From positions 72,001 through 136,000 of the forward strand of contig JAYKKM010000051.1 of the NCBI GenBank assembly GCA_035772405.1: DNA of 64,000 bases, read 5' to 3'. The notes beneath the pieces are model-generated. The model made no database searches and had not been told where the DNA came from. It saw only the letters and a program-made list of their open reading frames with translations. This stretch comes from Chrysogorgia sp. JL179-B06. Its lineage: Eukaryota > Cnidaria > Anthozoa > Scleralcyonacea > Chrysogorgiidae. Made by a program: the position numbers and the translations under genes. Below, piece by piece: positions 41,595-53,579 of this stretch (position 1 is its first letter; each line of letters opens with the position of its first letter).

Positions 41595-42035
41595 AGGAAT
41601 AGCGGGGTTCGACGAAATAAAAGGAGGAATTCCACAAATATGTTTCAATGGCGTTATTCAACACATACACAAAAACCATGCTCGTTTTCTGAGCCCGCGT
41701 AAAATAGGAATACCGCTGATATGCAAATTTATATGTCATTACATGAAGTTCTCGACAGCTCCCACCATTGACATATGGTACCCCACTCCAACCTTAATCG
41801 CAGTCTTCAACTAACTGCGAACTCAAACTCAACTGCAAGGGTGCCATCTAGCCACGACAGGCATGGCCTGTCTGTCTCCCTACTTCTCCGCCCCTCATGA
41901 ATCGAATACTCTAAAAGGTTTTTGTATTGTCGAAATAGTGTGGGAGGTCTAACGTTTCGAGGAATATAGGCGCGGCCATTGTACGTTTCACGCTCTAACA
42001 AAGGGCCTTCGCTAGAAATGTTCAACTTCTTACAC
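41595..42035 (-). repeat. Putative 5' LTR of the BEL/Pao element
   Basis: The segment begins TGTGTAAGAAG and ends TTACA on the minus strand, next to the primer binding site. It contains no gene. Only one LTR is in the window, so the limits are provisional. Confidence 0.5.
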
Positions 42036-42048
42036 ACAATCGTTGTGC

Positions 42049-42051
42049 ACC

Positions 42052-42087
<36 letters not shown>
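42049..42087. repeat. (ATCA)n microsatellite
   Basis: Nine copies of the ATCA unit just outside the putative LTR. Confidence 0.95.
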
Positions 42088-42089
42088 GA

Positions 42090-43120
42090 TTAAGCTAACT
42101 GTAATAACCATAAGGTTAGACGAAACAGTAAGCTTATACTATATTATACATTGCTAATTTTAGGATATTGAAGCTCTCTTGTTTCTCCTTTCATAGGGTA
42201 CAACCAAAAGTATAAATTACAAGCCAATAGAGATAAACCAACCTTTTAATTTTGAACAATAATTCGATTGATTTATAAATACCTTGTATATCAACCTCGT
42301 TCCCAGGGCATTTTGCCTCCACGGCGGAAGGTCGGCGAAAATGGCCCTGGGGATCGGCTGGTCCATTCTATAATGCGATTGACTTGACATAAAACGCAAT
42401 TAATTCAGCCGAGTATAATTTATTCATCTAACTCTGAATGCTGTCTTCAAATTTTACAGAAATTAGAAGTGATAGCTTTCGCTAAATTGGATATATACTT
42501 CTTCATACCTTTTGTAAGAGATAACCATGGATGTATGGTGGATTATTAATCTTTTTAGCTGCTTTTATGCCGACAAATGCTGACATGAACAACTCTGAAG
42601 AGAATTGAACATTTCTATTCAGGTCAACAATGTAGACAAAGGCAATGGAACAAAGACCACAAAAATTATCATATCTAAACACCCAGAAATTCTGGGTGTC
42701 ATGTGACCAGCCGATCCCAGGGCGATTTTTGTATTGTTTACTGTTCTCAAGGGAATCGAGAGAACAACCAGCTCATCACTTGAAACAATACAAAAACGCA
42801 GGAAAACGTTTCCGTGTGTACGGGGCCTATAAGTTGAGCTACCAGAACCTTACAGCGATCGGAAATCGTGCTAGACCGCGGAAATAATGATATGCACATA
42901 GTATAGACTAGATAAAACATTTTAGTAAAATAAACAGTGATGTGTAGTAACGACTACTTTGAGATTAACGATAAGAAACAGCTGCAGCGTACAAGACTAA
43001 TATAACTCAGTGAACTTTTCTTCCACATAATTTTGTACAACCTCCGTTATATATATATATATATATATTAGTTATGTGTATACAGTAAAGTGAGGACACA
43101 TGTTGATAACTAGTATTTTA
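42090..43120. other. Non-coding stretch
   Basis: A short inverted phrase (CCTCGTTCCCAGGGC...CCCTGGGGATCGGCTGG at 42297-42361 and CCGATCCCAGGGCG near 42713) suggests an old MITE. A TA tract lies at 43051-43068. No gene is supported. Confidence 0.4.
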
Positions 43121-43129
43121 TACTGTCGA

Positions 43130-43385
43130 GCCCCTCTAACGCACACTCCTCTCAAGCTGACATCCCTCTTGAGGGTCACCCTCAAGCCCGACGCCTCTTT
43201 TTTTAAACTTGACATCCCTCTTAAGATCGACAACCCTCTTTATTAACGGACACCCCTCCAAAAGGACACCCTTCGCAAGTACACACCACTCTTAAGCCCG
43301 ATGCCTCTTTTCCTCTTAAGCTGAACACCCTTCTTAAGCGGACACGCCTCCTAAACGGACACCCTTCCTTTAAAGCGGACACTCC
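43130..43385. repeat. Degenerate tandem array of CTCTTAAG/GGACACCC units
   Basis: CCCTCTTAAGCGGACACCCC-like units of about 20-24 bases repeat some ten times with heavy divergence. No coding sense is visible. Confidence 0.7.
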
Positions 43386-43611
43386 TCTTAAAAGAAAATA
43401 TCACTACTCCCTGACGTCTGTAAGTGGTATAAGCAAAAATGGAGAAGAGGCGAAGTCTTTGAGAATAGCAATGCTAAACGTATTTGGGATTTTGAGTTTA
43501 AAGCTCGAAAAGAAACAGAAGCTAAAACTATTTGGATAGTTGATATGTCCGATCCCATGGAACGGAAACTGGTAGCCGCCTTCAGGGAGAAGATGGTTAA
43601 AGTGCCCCTAA

Positions 43612-43955
43612 CCTGAAAATTTTTTATTGTCTTATTTGGAAGAACTTTTAAAATGATAAAGTAACTTCTTTTGAAGATTTTCGTTTCTTGCGTTCATCAA
43701 ATAAAAACACTATAGTGTGAATAACACGTGTGCGTGTTTCTCCCACAACACCAAACTTCTCGATTTTAAAGGATTTCGTTTGAGAATGAAAGAGACACAC
43801 ACATTTCTCCAATAACCATTATGCATGTCAATTCCGGACATTTGCATATCAAACAAACTGATAAAGCGAAGAAACGAAAATCTTCAAAACAAGTTACTTT
43901 ATCATTTTAAAAGTTCTTCCAAATAAGACAATAAAAAATTTTGAGGTTTGGAGGC
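43612..43955. mobile_element. MITE with about 85 bp terminal inverted repeats
   Basis: The left arm (AAATTTTTTATTGTCTTATT, then GGAAGAACTTTTAAAATG, GATAAAGTAACTT, GAAGATTTTCGTTTCTT) is inverted at 43866-43950. The centre carries CACACG/CGTGTG phrases. The target duplication is not clear. Confidence 0.75.
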
Positions 43956-43959
43956 GTCA

Positions 43960-44840
43960 AGTTAAGTGATTCCCAGTTGGCATTTGAAATACGCTAGCAA
44001 CGCTCAGGGTTTTGTACCTATACATCCTACTGCTTATTGGTAGTTTGCAGGCACGAAGATTCTTATTGAGGAAATTTAGAAATTATTCAGTGACCGATGA
44101 AATAAGTTCATTTTATCACCAGAGCAATGACTAAAATCGTCTTGATGAAAAGGTAACACCAATCTTCACGAGGCCATGAGGCATCTCCCCCTGGACATAG
44201 AAGCATCCCCCCTGAACTTGGAAGTTGTATTGCGCAGAGGGTATTTCCATCTCGTGCAAATTCACAAAAATTCCGCGCAGCCGCGCAATTCCTCTAGGTT
44301 AGTAAAGCGTAGACCGTACGTGACTGGCCTGGGAACGAGTCAATTTCCTGCGCAATTTTCACGAGCCGAAATTTGATTTCCGTTGCGCATTTTACAAACG
44401 TTCCAGTCTCCCAGAATATTTTGTAATCTACTAGCTCGGCAATGCAATTTTCAGCATTTAGGGCATCAAATTGAGTACAAAGTATTCATTTGGAAGCACT
44501 TGGTAATATAAATCAAATATCTAAAAAGCGGTGCTAATTAATTAAATTTCGGAAAAAGTACGTGTTCTTCAGAGGTGGTCCACGCGTGTCCTCCCCGCCG
44601 ATTCCACGCGTCTACGCACTTCATTGTTTGCTTGGGCCATACTTGGGCCTTTGTATGATAATCTAAAGAGCTAAGCGATTCGATATTTAGAAGATAACGA
44701 TGGCTGATAACGCTGGCTTATTACAGCAGTAGGACGAAGCCGATTGAATGGTCTAATGTATTTGGGAATAAGGAAAAAATTCAACCCCAAGAAAGCTGGT
44801 TAAAATTATCAACATAGGAAAGTGAACCGTCAATAATAAT
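43960..44840 (+). promoter_or_regulatory. Upstream region of the insulin-receptor-like gene
   Basis: The 880 bases before the first coding exon hold no gene or known repeat. Nearest the start are a GC-richer block with CACGCG words (44580-44615) and an AATAATAATAAT run just before ATG 44844. I infer promoter and 5' leader here without a specific element. Confidence 0.35.
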
Positions 44841-44843
44841 AAT

Positions 44844-45926
44844 ATGCCTGCCTGGATTGAGATTCACGCTTTGTTTTTGGGAATTCTCTTAGCGTTGGCT
44901 TTGCTTGTTGTAACGATGAACGCAGAATCGGTGGCGCACTATCACCAAGGTTGGTTTGTTGTTATTTACTTGTGATGTTTTACTCGATTTCTAGATATAG
45001 ACCGATGGCTTTTGATGACGATTGTCGATATTATACGGGTATATATAGCAGAATATAAACATTTTTAGGTCATATTTAAAACGTGGGTCATTCAGTCGGT
45101 TTATTGTAAACGGCTTTTGTTTATCGTAATCATTCACGATCAACGCTAGCGAATTGTACCATCTGTATTAAAAGATTCAGCTTGGAGGGTTTTTAGTTGC
45201 AGAAGCTTAGGGGAGACAGGAAATTGGCTTCGTCCGTCTGGCTTATTTATTCGACCCTAAACAAGCCTATAGTGAGAGACTGTGAGAGTATTGTTGAGGG
45301 AACCAAAAACAAAGACCACATGTTGATTTTGTCCTTTTCCTTGTACATAGTATGTAAACCAAGAACCAAAAGTGTCATATCTGTCGGAACAAGAAGCAAT
45401 CGTGGGAAATCGGTGTGCCGAGGCTGCGATGAGCTCCGAAATTGTACAACAGTGCTTGGAAGTGTTCACCTGAAAGGTATATCACTGAGGAACGACAAGG
45501 CACTGATACAGCAACTACGATTCCCTTTACTAAAGGAGATAACAGGGCATTTAATTGTGACATATTTGGAAGATGTTCGGAGTTTGAGTGATATTTTACC
45601 GAACTTGGCTGTTATTCATGGCCGGTTTGCCGATTTGTTTAAGGACTACGCGTTGGTCGTGTACAGAAACGCCGGTTTACGAAATTTGGGCTTAAATGCG
45701 CTGACAACAGTGAAACACGGTGGGATAAAAATCGAATTCAATCAATTTCTATGCTACTTAAACCGCGTACGGTGGAAATCGCTTGTGAATCATGGGTCAG
45801 AGGAAAAGTACGAGCTGTCAATTAGGGATAATTCGCAAGATTGCTTCGATAAATGTTCGAGTTGTCAGACTCTGTCTGGCCATGGGTCTTATTGCTGGGG
45901 TGGCGAGAAGAAGAACTGTCAAACAT
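44844..45926 (+). CDS. Insulin/IGF-receptor-like receptor tyrosine kinase gene, first two coding exons
   Basis: Exon 1 (44844-44949) encodes a signal peptide (IHALFLGILLALALLVVTMN) and ends in phase 1 at AAG followed by GTTGGT. Exon 2 (45351-45926) follows an acceptor ACATAG and encodes an L1 receptor domain: CRGCDELRNCTTVLG, LRFPLLKEITGHLIV, LPNLAVIHG, YALVVYRNAGLRNLGL, IEFNQFLCYL, and the start of the furin-like cysteine-rich region (CSSCQTLSGHGSYCWGG). It ends in phase 1 at the donor ATGTAAGT-type site (45927). The exons join in frame. One exon for the signal peptide and one for the whole L1 domain is also the layout of the vertebrate insulin receptor gene. I found no exon 3; the gene continues beyond long introns or is truncated. 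Confidence 0.82.
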
Positions 45927-48240
45927 GTAAGTCTTCATATCTTTAATATTTTTAGAATTTCCGACTTATTCGTTGTAAAACTATTATCGCGTTCTTTCTC
46001 CCTTTTGAAATGTGGAAGGTAAAATATTTTAAGTGACTGTTATTGAGATAATAACGCGATCGATATCCGCTGTGCTAGTTGATAAACAATCGGCGTACGT
46101 CTTTTCAAGAAAAAAAGGTTATTTGACAGCATGTGTTTCTCGTAACAGGTTCAAGTGCAGTGCGAATATAAAATACGTACCGAATTACTTGTGTCTAGAA
46201 ATAATGAAATACATGTCAAACTGCAAACAATGCTGCGTGTATTTATGAGTTCATGCATATCCCCATTGAATGTTGATTGTGTTTGTGTGGAGACCAGTGA
46301 AGAATATCGAGAATCATTACGTGCGTCATTCCTCGCTCATTGGCATAAGTTTTATTTCCCACACAAGAAGTTATTATTTCCGCCGTGGTTTCAGACTAAT
46401 TTTGCTATAACACTTATTCTCATATTCACGTATTATTATGTTGAAATCAACATTGTCAAGCAATTGATACGGCGAGACATCTATGTCTGAGAAGAAAATA
46501 TCAGCATCGCATATTGTTTGTTCTAAAAAAAAGTTTTCTTAATTACAGTATGAGGAATGAATGATATTATGATAATTATTATTATATACGCTTTGTTTTC
46601 AAGTCGAATGGACGAAGGAAAGCAGCATTGTCGAAATTGTACAAATAATTTAAAGTTATGTCCAAATATATACGTGATATGTTCTTGTGGAATTTTTGTT
46701 ATCAGCTATATTTGTCGAAAATACGAATGTCATTCAGATTTCTATTTGTAGAAGTTGACTGGCAACCTAAGACTTATTTACATTTCTTAACAAACAGTTT
46801 TTAGGACTTTAAGCAAGCAAAGTGCAAATAAAAATAATCAATTGCCTTGAACTTCTGTATCTGTGTCATGCTCAACATTTAAAATATTTTATAAGTTAAT
46901 ACACTTATAATCTTTTTATAAACACAAATTTAACATATTCAGTATATTGAACGTACAGCTGGACAAATGCCAATTGAACAAAGAAAGAAAAGATTTTGTT
47001 AATTTGTGATTGACTAAAAATATAGCAATGGCTTATGGTTTCTTTTGGTTTTTGGCCTAACTTTTATATTGTTTACAATATGTACAGACAATATATGGAC
47101 GATTGTAAAGCTCAAATCGTTTCTGATCAAATCCTTTCTTATCAAATACTTTCTGAATAATGTCTTTGCATGTTATATTGTCGGTCTAATTCCAAGCTCT
47201 CACATTACGTAGTACAACACAATAATATGTACGGTAGATAGAGTCAAATAAGCTGATATTGTGAAAGTGTAGTGTGAATGTGTAGTCAGTCACAAAGAAC
47301 CATGTAACAGCAGGGTTTCTCTCTGACATTTATGCCCTTGAGAGTCTGAAGAATTCCCTCAATTAAAAGTTGAGGGGATCCCAAAAAGAATTAGAGTGGC
47401 AGACCCAATATTTTTAATTCAAGATGGCTGCTTGCCATTTATTAACATGCAAACTAGCTTGAAAGAATGGATCTTGTCATACTATTTTCAGAAACTATTT
47501 TTGAACTAAATTTGCCAGCACAACAATAATTACAGTTCTTGGCATTAATCGTCATGCATTTTGCAAAGCCTCAATGCGTTTACAAGGTGAAATTACAATA
47601 AGTTAAAATACAACAAACTAAAAAGTATATTTAAACAAGATTTAAATTTGATAACTGACTTTGAATTTCTAATATTATATTTTCTAATATTATATAAATG
47701 TTTCCTGGAGTAGCATTGCAGGTCTCACGAAGGAGCAGAGAGGTTTTAATTTTGAGGATATATATAGCCAGATCAGTAGCCATTAGCCAAGAAATTGCAG
47801 CTAGGATTAGAAACCGAACAACTATATAGTCAGGAACAGCAGCAGACCAATATTTTGTTGTATTAATAAATATTAACTTTGTTTACAGGTATCTTAAATT
47901 CTATCGATCTCCACTGACAAATTTACCAGGTTCATTCATCATAAAATCAAGAAATTTCACAACACTTTATATTTTCCATTGCCCATGAATCACTTGTGCA
48001 ATCTTAGAGCCATCTTTGGAAATGCATACCATTATTTTATATTATTAAGGCTCTTACAATAAAGCTGGTCAATGTAATATGCAAAAAAGCTTCCAGAAGA
48101 AGCACTTCGTATTAGAAGCACTTTACACACCAGACTTGCACCACAAGTTGACCTCTTAATTGTCTTGTACTCTGGCTTGTTCTTATCTTGTACTCTTGTT
48201 CTTATCTTGTACTCTTGTTCTTAAATCTTATACTCTTGTT
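45927..48240. other. Probable intron/intergenic sequence, no exon recognised
   Basis: I looked for the cysteine-rich exon that should follow and did not find it. Candidate frames at 46155 and 46557 lack the Cys spacing. A short tandem of CTTGTTCTTATCTTGTACT occurs at 48176-48245. The rest shows nothing. Confidence 0.45.
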
Positions 48241-48252
48241 CTTAACTTGTAC

Positions 48253-48978
48253 TAGCCTGCGTGCAGACTCCACCTGATAATGAAATTTAATATCATGTAG
48301 AGTCTGCGAATCGGAGACAGAAAGCTTGTTCTGGTCACGTGGATTTTTGAAATAATTAAAATAGTTGTATGCAAGATAATCATAATTATTCATGGCGTTG
48401 AAAAAATGGCATTGAAAAAAGCCACAAACGACACCTGAAGAGCATGTTCAAAACTTTCATAAGCTTCAAGATCGATACTAGCCTGCGCTGCAAACAAATC
48501 CGAAACCCATGTTGAGTACGTCTGCCGTCTGCGTAATAGCGGCGGAATCAAAAGCCCGCAACGAACTTTCAAAAACATCAATCAATGTCAAACAGACCAT
48601 CTTCGTTGTTTACTCTACTTGTTGTTATAACATCTGGTTTTCTTTTTCTGTCATGTAAAGTCAATATAAAGACTCAGAAGTAGCGTTTTTCAAAGCAGCC
48701 AATCTTGATTAACTGTATAAAATGCTGTTTGTTGCGATGTTTCGTTAACAAGGAATCCAGCACTATTACGCAGACGCGTTAACCTTGGCTAGATCAACAC
48801 ACGCCATCGCTTTTGGAGTAAATTATCACTAATCACGAATATTTAACAATTGGCCAATCATACGCTTTCCCCACTTTTGTTGGGAAATCCACGTGACCAG
48901 AACAAGCTTTCTGTCTCCGATTCGCAGACTCTACCTGATATTAAATTTCATTATCAGGTGGAGTCTGCACGCAGGCTA
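48253..48978. mobile_element. MULE-type foldback element, 726 bp, 9 bp target duplication
   Basis: The ends are inverted repeats of about 100 bases starting TAGCCTGCGTGCAGACTCCA. AACTTGTAC stands at 48244-48252 and 48979-48987. The interior has no transposase. Long arms and a 9-base duplication are typical of Mutator-like elements. Confidence 0.92.
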
Positions 48979-48989
48979 AACTTGTACAT

Positions 48990-49240
48990 ACTCATGTCTT
49001 AATGTGGTTGACTTGTTTTACATGCAAAGATTTATATCTGATTGGCTATTCTGGCATGAAAATTAACTATTAAGTGTGGGGTTAATAAGTTACAGATGTA
49101 TTGACAAGTTTCGAACCTTCTTGATTTCAGCTTAGTTGGATCAGGCACTAATTGGTTTACTTTTTTCATTATCATGACTGCTTGAACATGCCAACAACCA
49201 CATTAATTTCAACATATGGTCATATAATATATAATTATAT
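48990..49240. other. Non-coding stretch, nothing recognised
   Basis: No gene, repeat or RNA gene is seen. A TA tract follows at about 49228-49248. Confidence 0.5.
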
Positions 49241-49242
49241 AT

Positions 49243-49412
49243 ATATATATGACTGCCCCAACTAGGAATCGAACCCAAGGTCACTGAATTAATGCATCGA
49301 GCCGGCGCTCTAACCACTGAGCTATTGAGACACAGTCAAACATAATATATATTTATACATCGCCTCGACTCTCAAATCTCTACAGAAAGACATCTCATCT
49401 TCGACGAAGTTG
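49243..49412 (-). mobile_element. tRNA-derived SINE (family B), minus orientation
   Basis: On the minus strand AATAGCTCAGTGGTTAGAGC (A-box), GGTTCGATTCCTAGTTGGGG (B-box) and a leader with TTCGTCGAAGATGAGATGTC and TTTGAGAGTCGAGGCG match the plus-strand copy at 62702-62890. The tail is a TA tract. Confidence 0.85.
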
Positions 49413-49865
49413 AGCGAACTATAGTCGTGGTAGATTTGGCACGTGTGTGGTAAAAGTGCTTTCCAGAGGAGAAACAAATATTGGAAAGGACTTTCCTTTG
49501 GCAAAGTCTATATTAATTCACACACTATAATTCTTAGCTGGAATTCTGGCCTATGATGAATGCATAACTAGAAATATGTACAATTAACAACCATCTCCCT
49601 CTTACTGTTTGAAATTACTTTTATAGCATTTTAGTGCAGTACTATACCTGCAGTGTAGAACAGAATAGTGAGAACATCAATCACTAAAAAGAATTAAATT
49701 ATTTGTGTCAGTGTCACAGCTGTATACATCATTATTAAAAACCAATTGTGTATTACTCTTGATGATTCATGAAATAATCAACTCAGTAGTTATAGTGATA
49801 AACATATATAATAATTAGGCTGATGAAGGAAGAAAGTGTTATCTTTATCGTACAATGGGTCCCTT

Positions 49866-50200
49866 TGCATGCATGCAGCGCTAGTTTATGCAGGCATGCA
49901 GTGCATGTAGCACTATACATACATGAAATGCCAATTTTTACATACCTCTTACATGCATGTAAGCATGCGTAGATGCATGCATGCTGCATGCATGCACATG
50001 CATGTGCTTGCATGCAAATAAATGGAATTTCATGCATTTATAATACTGTTAATAATTTATAATACTGTATAGTGCATGCATGCATGATGCACTGCATGCA
50101 AATCATCAAACTCTCAGAGTGCATATTAAAATGTACAAATCTTTGTATGCATGCAATAAATATTGCATGGATGCATGGAATTCATATCCAACACAGGTTG
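49866..50200. repeat. GCATGC/TGCATGCA-rich array
   Basis: Dozens of GCATGCAT, TGCATGCA and CATGCATG words, palindromic RY motifs, fill this stretch without a fixed period. A similar, more regular array is at 55010-55370. Confidence 0.75.
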
Positions 50201-50394
50201 AATGTTAGTATGCAAATTAAAACTAAATATATTAACAACATTATTAACTATTAACAAAACTATCTGTCTTATATACAGTGATTCAATTGACTGAAACAAG
50301 TATTTTCATGGAAATACATGTGAACAATATGATCAAAATTTGCAAATTATGCATTTTCTCACAAAAAATTATCGAAAACACTGATTGTGTTAAT

Positions 50395-51397
50395 CAGGGC
50401 TCGAAATAGCGGCCTGCCAATGGCCAAAAGCAGGCCATATTTGAGAGATGGCAGGCGAAAATAATTTTGAACTGGCAAGTTAAAACTAAAATGGCGAAAT
50501 TCTATAGATATGTTTCATTTCATTTGCTTACCACAACTCCTATTCTTAATTATGTGAAACAATGATCACTGTGGAGATTTTTTAAAATACAAAGTCAAGT
50601 AAGTGAAAGATATTTTAAAGGATAGTTCTCTTCGATTCGTATTTGTGTTACGATAATTTTCCGTTACGATCTCGACTGCAGGCGCGTACTAACGTCCAGC
50701 GGTATACTAGGTCCCAAGGCTATCAGACAACACCGCCATTAATTAGAAAACAAAATAGCGTCCAAGTAAAGCGCTTTATAGAAAACTTAATATTATGGCA
50801 GCTACAGCAAGAAAGATCAAACAATCTACTCTTTTGAAATGGGGAGTTGGGAATTGGCTAGAAATTGTAGACTCTGAGAGGCGTAAAGGTGAAGTTTTGG
50901 TAACTTCTGTGCGATTTTGGTAGCTTCTCAAACTGTGAAGAAGCTACTGAAAGACTCAGATATAATAGAGCTAGACGTAGACACAGACTCAGACTTGGAG
51001 TCTGAGCTTGAGCTTGAAGATGTCATCATTCATGATGACTTAGAGGTACGTCAGGACATGTAGTCACTAATAAACGGCCTCAGTCTCTATTTAGTCAGTG
51101 GACATTTGTTGAGTTCTTTAACTTAATTCTGGAAAAACAATCTGGATCGTTTAATTGTCTAAATAAATTTATATTCGAGTTGAAATCCAAGTTTATTTGG
51201 TACTGTAGTCAAATAGACCAGTTTAGTAGGGAAATTACAAAAATAATAAAAATGCATGTCAAGAAAACATTCATTTCTTCAATAGTAGATGCGACCATTT
51301 TGGCAGTTCAAGAATAAAAATGGCAGGCAAAAATTTATTTGACTTGCCAAAAAAAATTAGACTGTCAGGCCATATTTTTTCTCTATTTCGAGCCCTG
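50395..51397. mobile_element. hAT-like element, about 1 kb, degenerate
   Basis: The ends CAGGGCTCGAAATAGCGGCC and CTATTTCGAGCCCTG are inverted, and inside them GGCCTGCCA/TGGCAGGC words recur. The 8-base flanks (GTGTTAAT, TGAATAAT) match at only about half of positions, so the duplication has eroded or the call is less sure. A coding-like acidic stretch (SDSDLESELELEDV type) with a donor-like GAGGTACGTC lies near 50960-51050. Confidence 0.6.
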
Positions 51398-51409
51398 TGA
51401 ATAATTTTT

Positions 51410-51760
51410 ATAAAAAGCCAAGTTAATTGACATGATTAACCTACACTACTACTGTGAAATTCAAGAGTGGATTGGTACTCATCTGTGTTTGGAGTTAAGA
51501 TTGGGATTAGAATTATGGTTAGGTGGAATTAAAATTGAATGAAATTAAATAAATATTTCTTTATAATTATTTTTATTTTGTCTGAGTGATTTATTGTCCC
51601 TTTTCTCACCGGACAGTGTTAAAAATAAGGTCTTAGCGAGTAAGCGTACACTTTCATAAACGTCTTGTATCGATTGCAATTTTCGATAGAGGTTTACAAC
51701 ACTGATGTTTGAAATATGAAAAAAGAAAGCTTTATATATATTTTATAACGATCGAAAACA
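51410..51760. other. Non-coding stretch, nothing recognised
   Basis: AT-rich sequence without a gene or named repeat. Confidence 0.5.
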
Positions 51761-52146
51761 ATATCTCCGCCGCAATTTTCCGTTTCGTAAACGGTCGTCG
51801 CCACCAGTTACGGTCGATTCCACCATTTCACTGGCGTTAACGCTCACATCCTGTCCTCTTGAAACACGATATGATAGCACACGCATATGAAAATTTCACG
51901 CCACGCAAACCGCATTTTCATCACTGATATTCATACACCAACAATGGTGGTTAATACACGGAAAATTAAAACTCGGAAACCTATCGATTGTATAAAGAAT
52001 GGGTTATGTCTTGAACAGTTGAACTCATGTTATAAATGTTTTCGCACGATTTATATTATTGGGACATCGAAGACATATGAATTCAACACACGATCGAGAA
52101 TCAGAAATATATTTAAATGTCACAAACAACAAGAATGTATACTTAA

Positions 52147-52503
52147 AGGCACACAATCACGGTACTGACTGCTGAGTAGTAATTATTTTAACGCGGGCGC
52201 ACCATTGCAAAATGGCGGAAAGCGAAGAGCATGGTTACTTTGAACATTTCTGTAACCTCCTTCGTGTAGCCTTTTCCTTCCCGCACCTCGTCTACTGCCG
52301 CCCGAACCTTGATTTACTCTTCCGTCTCCGTGATCTTTATTTTGCCCTGTACTGCTTTCCATCTTATGAATATTCAAACGAAACTCTCAACTATTCAACC
52401 GAGAACGCGAGTGCGACGCCATGTTGAATGCTTTGAAATTCCTCATGAGTAATTTCAAAAATAAGACCTTGTGCGCATACTCGCGTTTGGTGATTGTGTG
52501 CCT
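52147..52503. mobile_element. TTAA-targeting MITE (piggyBac/Kolobok-like), 357 bp
   Basis: AGGCACACAATCAC begins the left end and GTGATTGTGTGCCT ends the right, flanked by TTAA at 52143-52146 and 52504-52507. Interior: no gene. Confidence 0.88.
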
Positions 52504-52507
52504 TTAA

Positions 52508-52626
52508 AGCTATTCCGTTCTAAAGCAGGGTTAGTGTTAAGGTTAGTGTTTAGTGTTCAGCTTGGAACCTTTTTGAAACTAAAAGTTTATTCAGCACTCA
52601 TGTAAGACTGTAAGTACGGAATAGCT
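52508..52626. mobile_element. TTAA-targeting MITE, 119 bp
   Basis: AGCTATTCCGT and ACGGAATAGCT are its ends, with TTAA at 52504-52507 (shared with the neighbouring MITE) and 52627-52630. The interior has GGTTAGTGTTAAGG and TTAGTGTTTAGTG phrases and no gene. Confidence 0.85.
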
Positions 52627-53159
52627 TTAAGCATACATTCAGTCTTGTTGTTTGTGGCATTAAAGTATATTTCTGATTCTCGTCTTCAATCTCGTCTGAA
52701 TTCATACGTCTTCAATTTCCCGGTAATATAAATCGTCGGCGAAAATATTTATAACATATGAGTTCAAGACATAACCATTCTTTCTTTATTTATTAAATAC
52801 AAGCGATAGGTTTCCGTGTATTCGTCGTTGCGCATGGTATTGCGTGAAATTTTCAAACGCGTGGTGTGACGCGTTAACGCCAGTGAAATGGTGGCATCGA
52901 CCGTAACTGGTGGCAACGACCGTTTAGGAAACGGAAAATTGCATCTCCGCCAGCTCCATGACCATGTCCAACGTGCCCTTATTAATTAGGCTCCGCGGAC
53001 TATACTATAGACTGCATTTACTTTGTCCTCGCCTCAGTTGGCATATTTTTACGCACTCGGTCTAACTACTTCCACGTTTTCCCTCTCCTTAATGTCTTTT
53101 CCTCCGTTAGTCCCATGGTTTCACCTCTTATCGTCAGACCTCCCATCCGTCCCCGCCTT

Positions 53160-53311
53160 AATCCGGCTCTTCCGCGCAGGGTCGCGGGTTCAATTCCAGC
53201 CGGAAGGCCTCCCGATTTGGTCTTAAAATGTATATATTCCAACACTCGAAATTTTCCTTCACTATAAATCCTTAGAACGTGTAGTTTAATCGAGTGAAAT
53301 GCCAAATATTA
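53160..53311 (+). mobile_element. tRNA-derived SINE (family A), 5'-truncated
   Basis: CGCAGGGTCGCGGGTTCAAT with B-box GGTTCAATTCC, CCGGAAGGCCTCCC, TTTGGTCTTAAAATGTATA and ACACTCGAAATTTTCC, then CTTAGAACGTGTAG. It is directly followed by another copy. Confidence 0.85.
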
Positions 53312-53330
53312 CTTGTAATATACCCAGAAT

Positions 53331-53578
53331 CTTATCCCGGCATTACCACCACTATATATACAGAACTCGTGACGGCTCTCGGCAACGGCTTCCGTAGCTT
53401 AGTGGTCAGAGCACTGCACTAGCATCGCAGGGTCGCGGGTTCAATTCCAGCTGAAGTTGCATTTTTCGCAACTGGTCCCGGTTTGGTCTTAAAATGTATA
53501 TATTCCAACACTCGAAATTTTCCTTCACCATAAATCCTTAGAACGTGTAGTTTAATCGAGTGAAATGCCAAATATTAT
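53331..53578 (+). mobile_element. tRNA-derived SINE (family A), best full copy
   Basis: The head GCATTACCACCACTATA, CTCTCGGCAACGGC, A-box (GTAGCTTAGTGGTCAGAGC), CATCGCAGGGTCGCG, B-box GGTTCAATTCC, GCAACTGGTCCCGG, then the common tail TTTGGTCTTAAAATGTATA and CTTAGAACGTGTAGTTTAAT make this the model copy for the family. A 12-base segment next to the B-box differs from its neighbour. Confidence 0.9.
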
Positions 53579-53579
53579 C

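Larger units (their letters stand above)
33390..42035 (-). mobile_element. BEL/Pao LTR retrotransposon, decayed, 3' end missing, split by a DNA transposon
   Basis: On the minus strand the order is LTR-like region (about 41595-42035), primer binding site TGGTGCCGTGACC (41578-41590), Gag with zinc knuckle, aspartic protease, then reverse transcriptase and RNase H/A17-type region, ending abruptly near 33390 before integrase. The transposon 34798-39939 separates protease from reverse transcriptase. Many frameshifts and stops are present. The right-hand LTR is read from TGTGTAAGAAG near 42035 to TTACA near 41595, but no second LTR is in the window to confirm it. Confidence 0.8.
51772..52942. mobile_element. 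Palindromic MULE-type element with 9 bp target duplication, invaded at its centre
   Basis: ATCTCCGCC stands at 51763-51771 and 52943-52951. The left arm (51772-52146, beginning GCAATTTTCCGTTTCGTAAA) is the reverse complement of the right arm (52627-52942) over almost its whole length, so before invasion the element was a nearly spacer-free palindrome of about 690 bases centred on GTATACTTAAGCATAC. Two TTAA elements occupy that centre. No coding capacity is recognised. Confidence 0.9.

Noticed and set aside
46155..46490. Third exon of the insulin-receptor-like gene
   Set aside because: A CAG precedes it near 46149, but the phase gives an early stop and the cysteine spacing does not fit a furin-like region.
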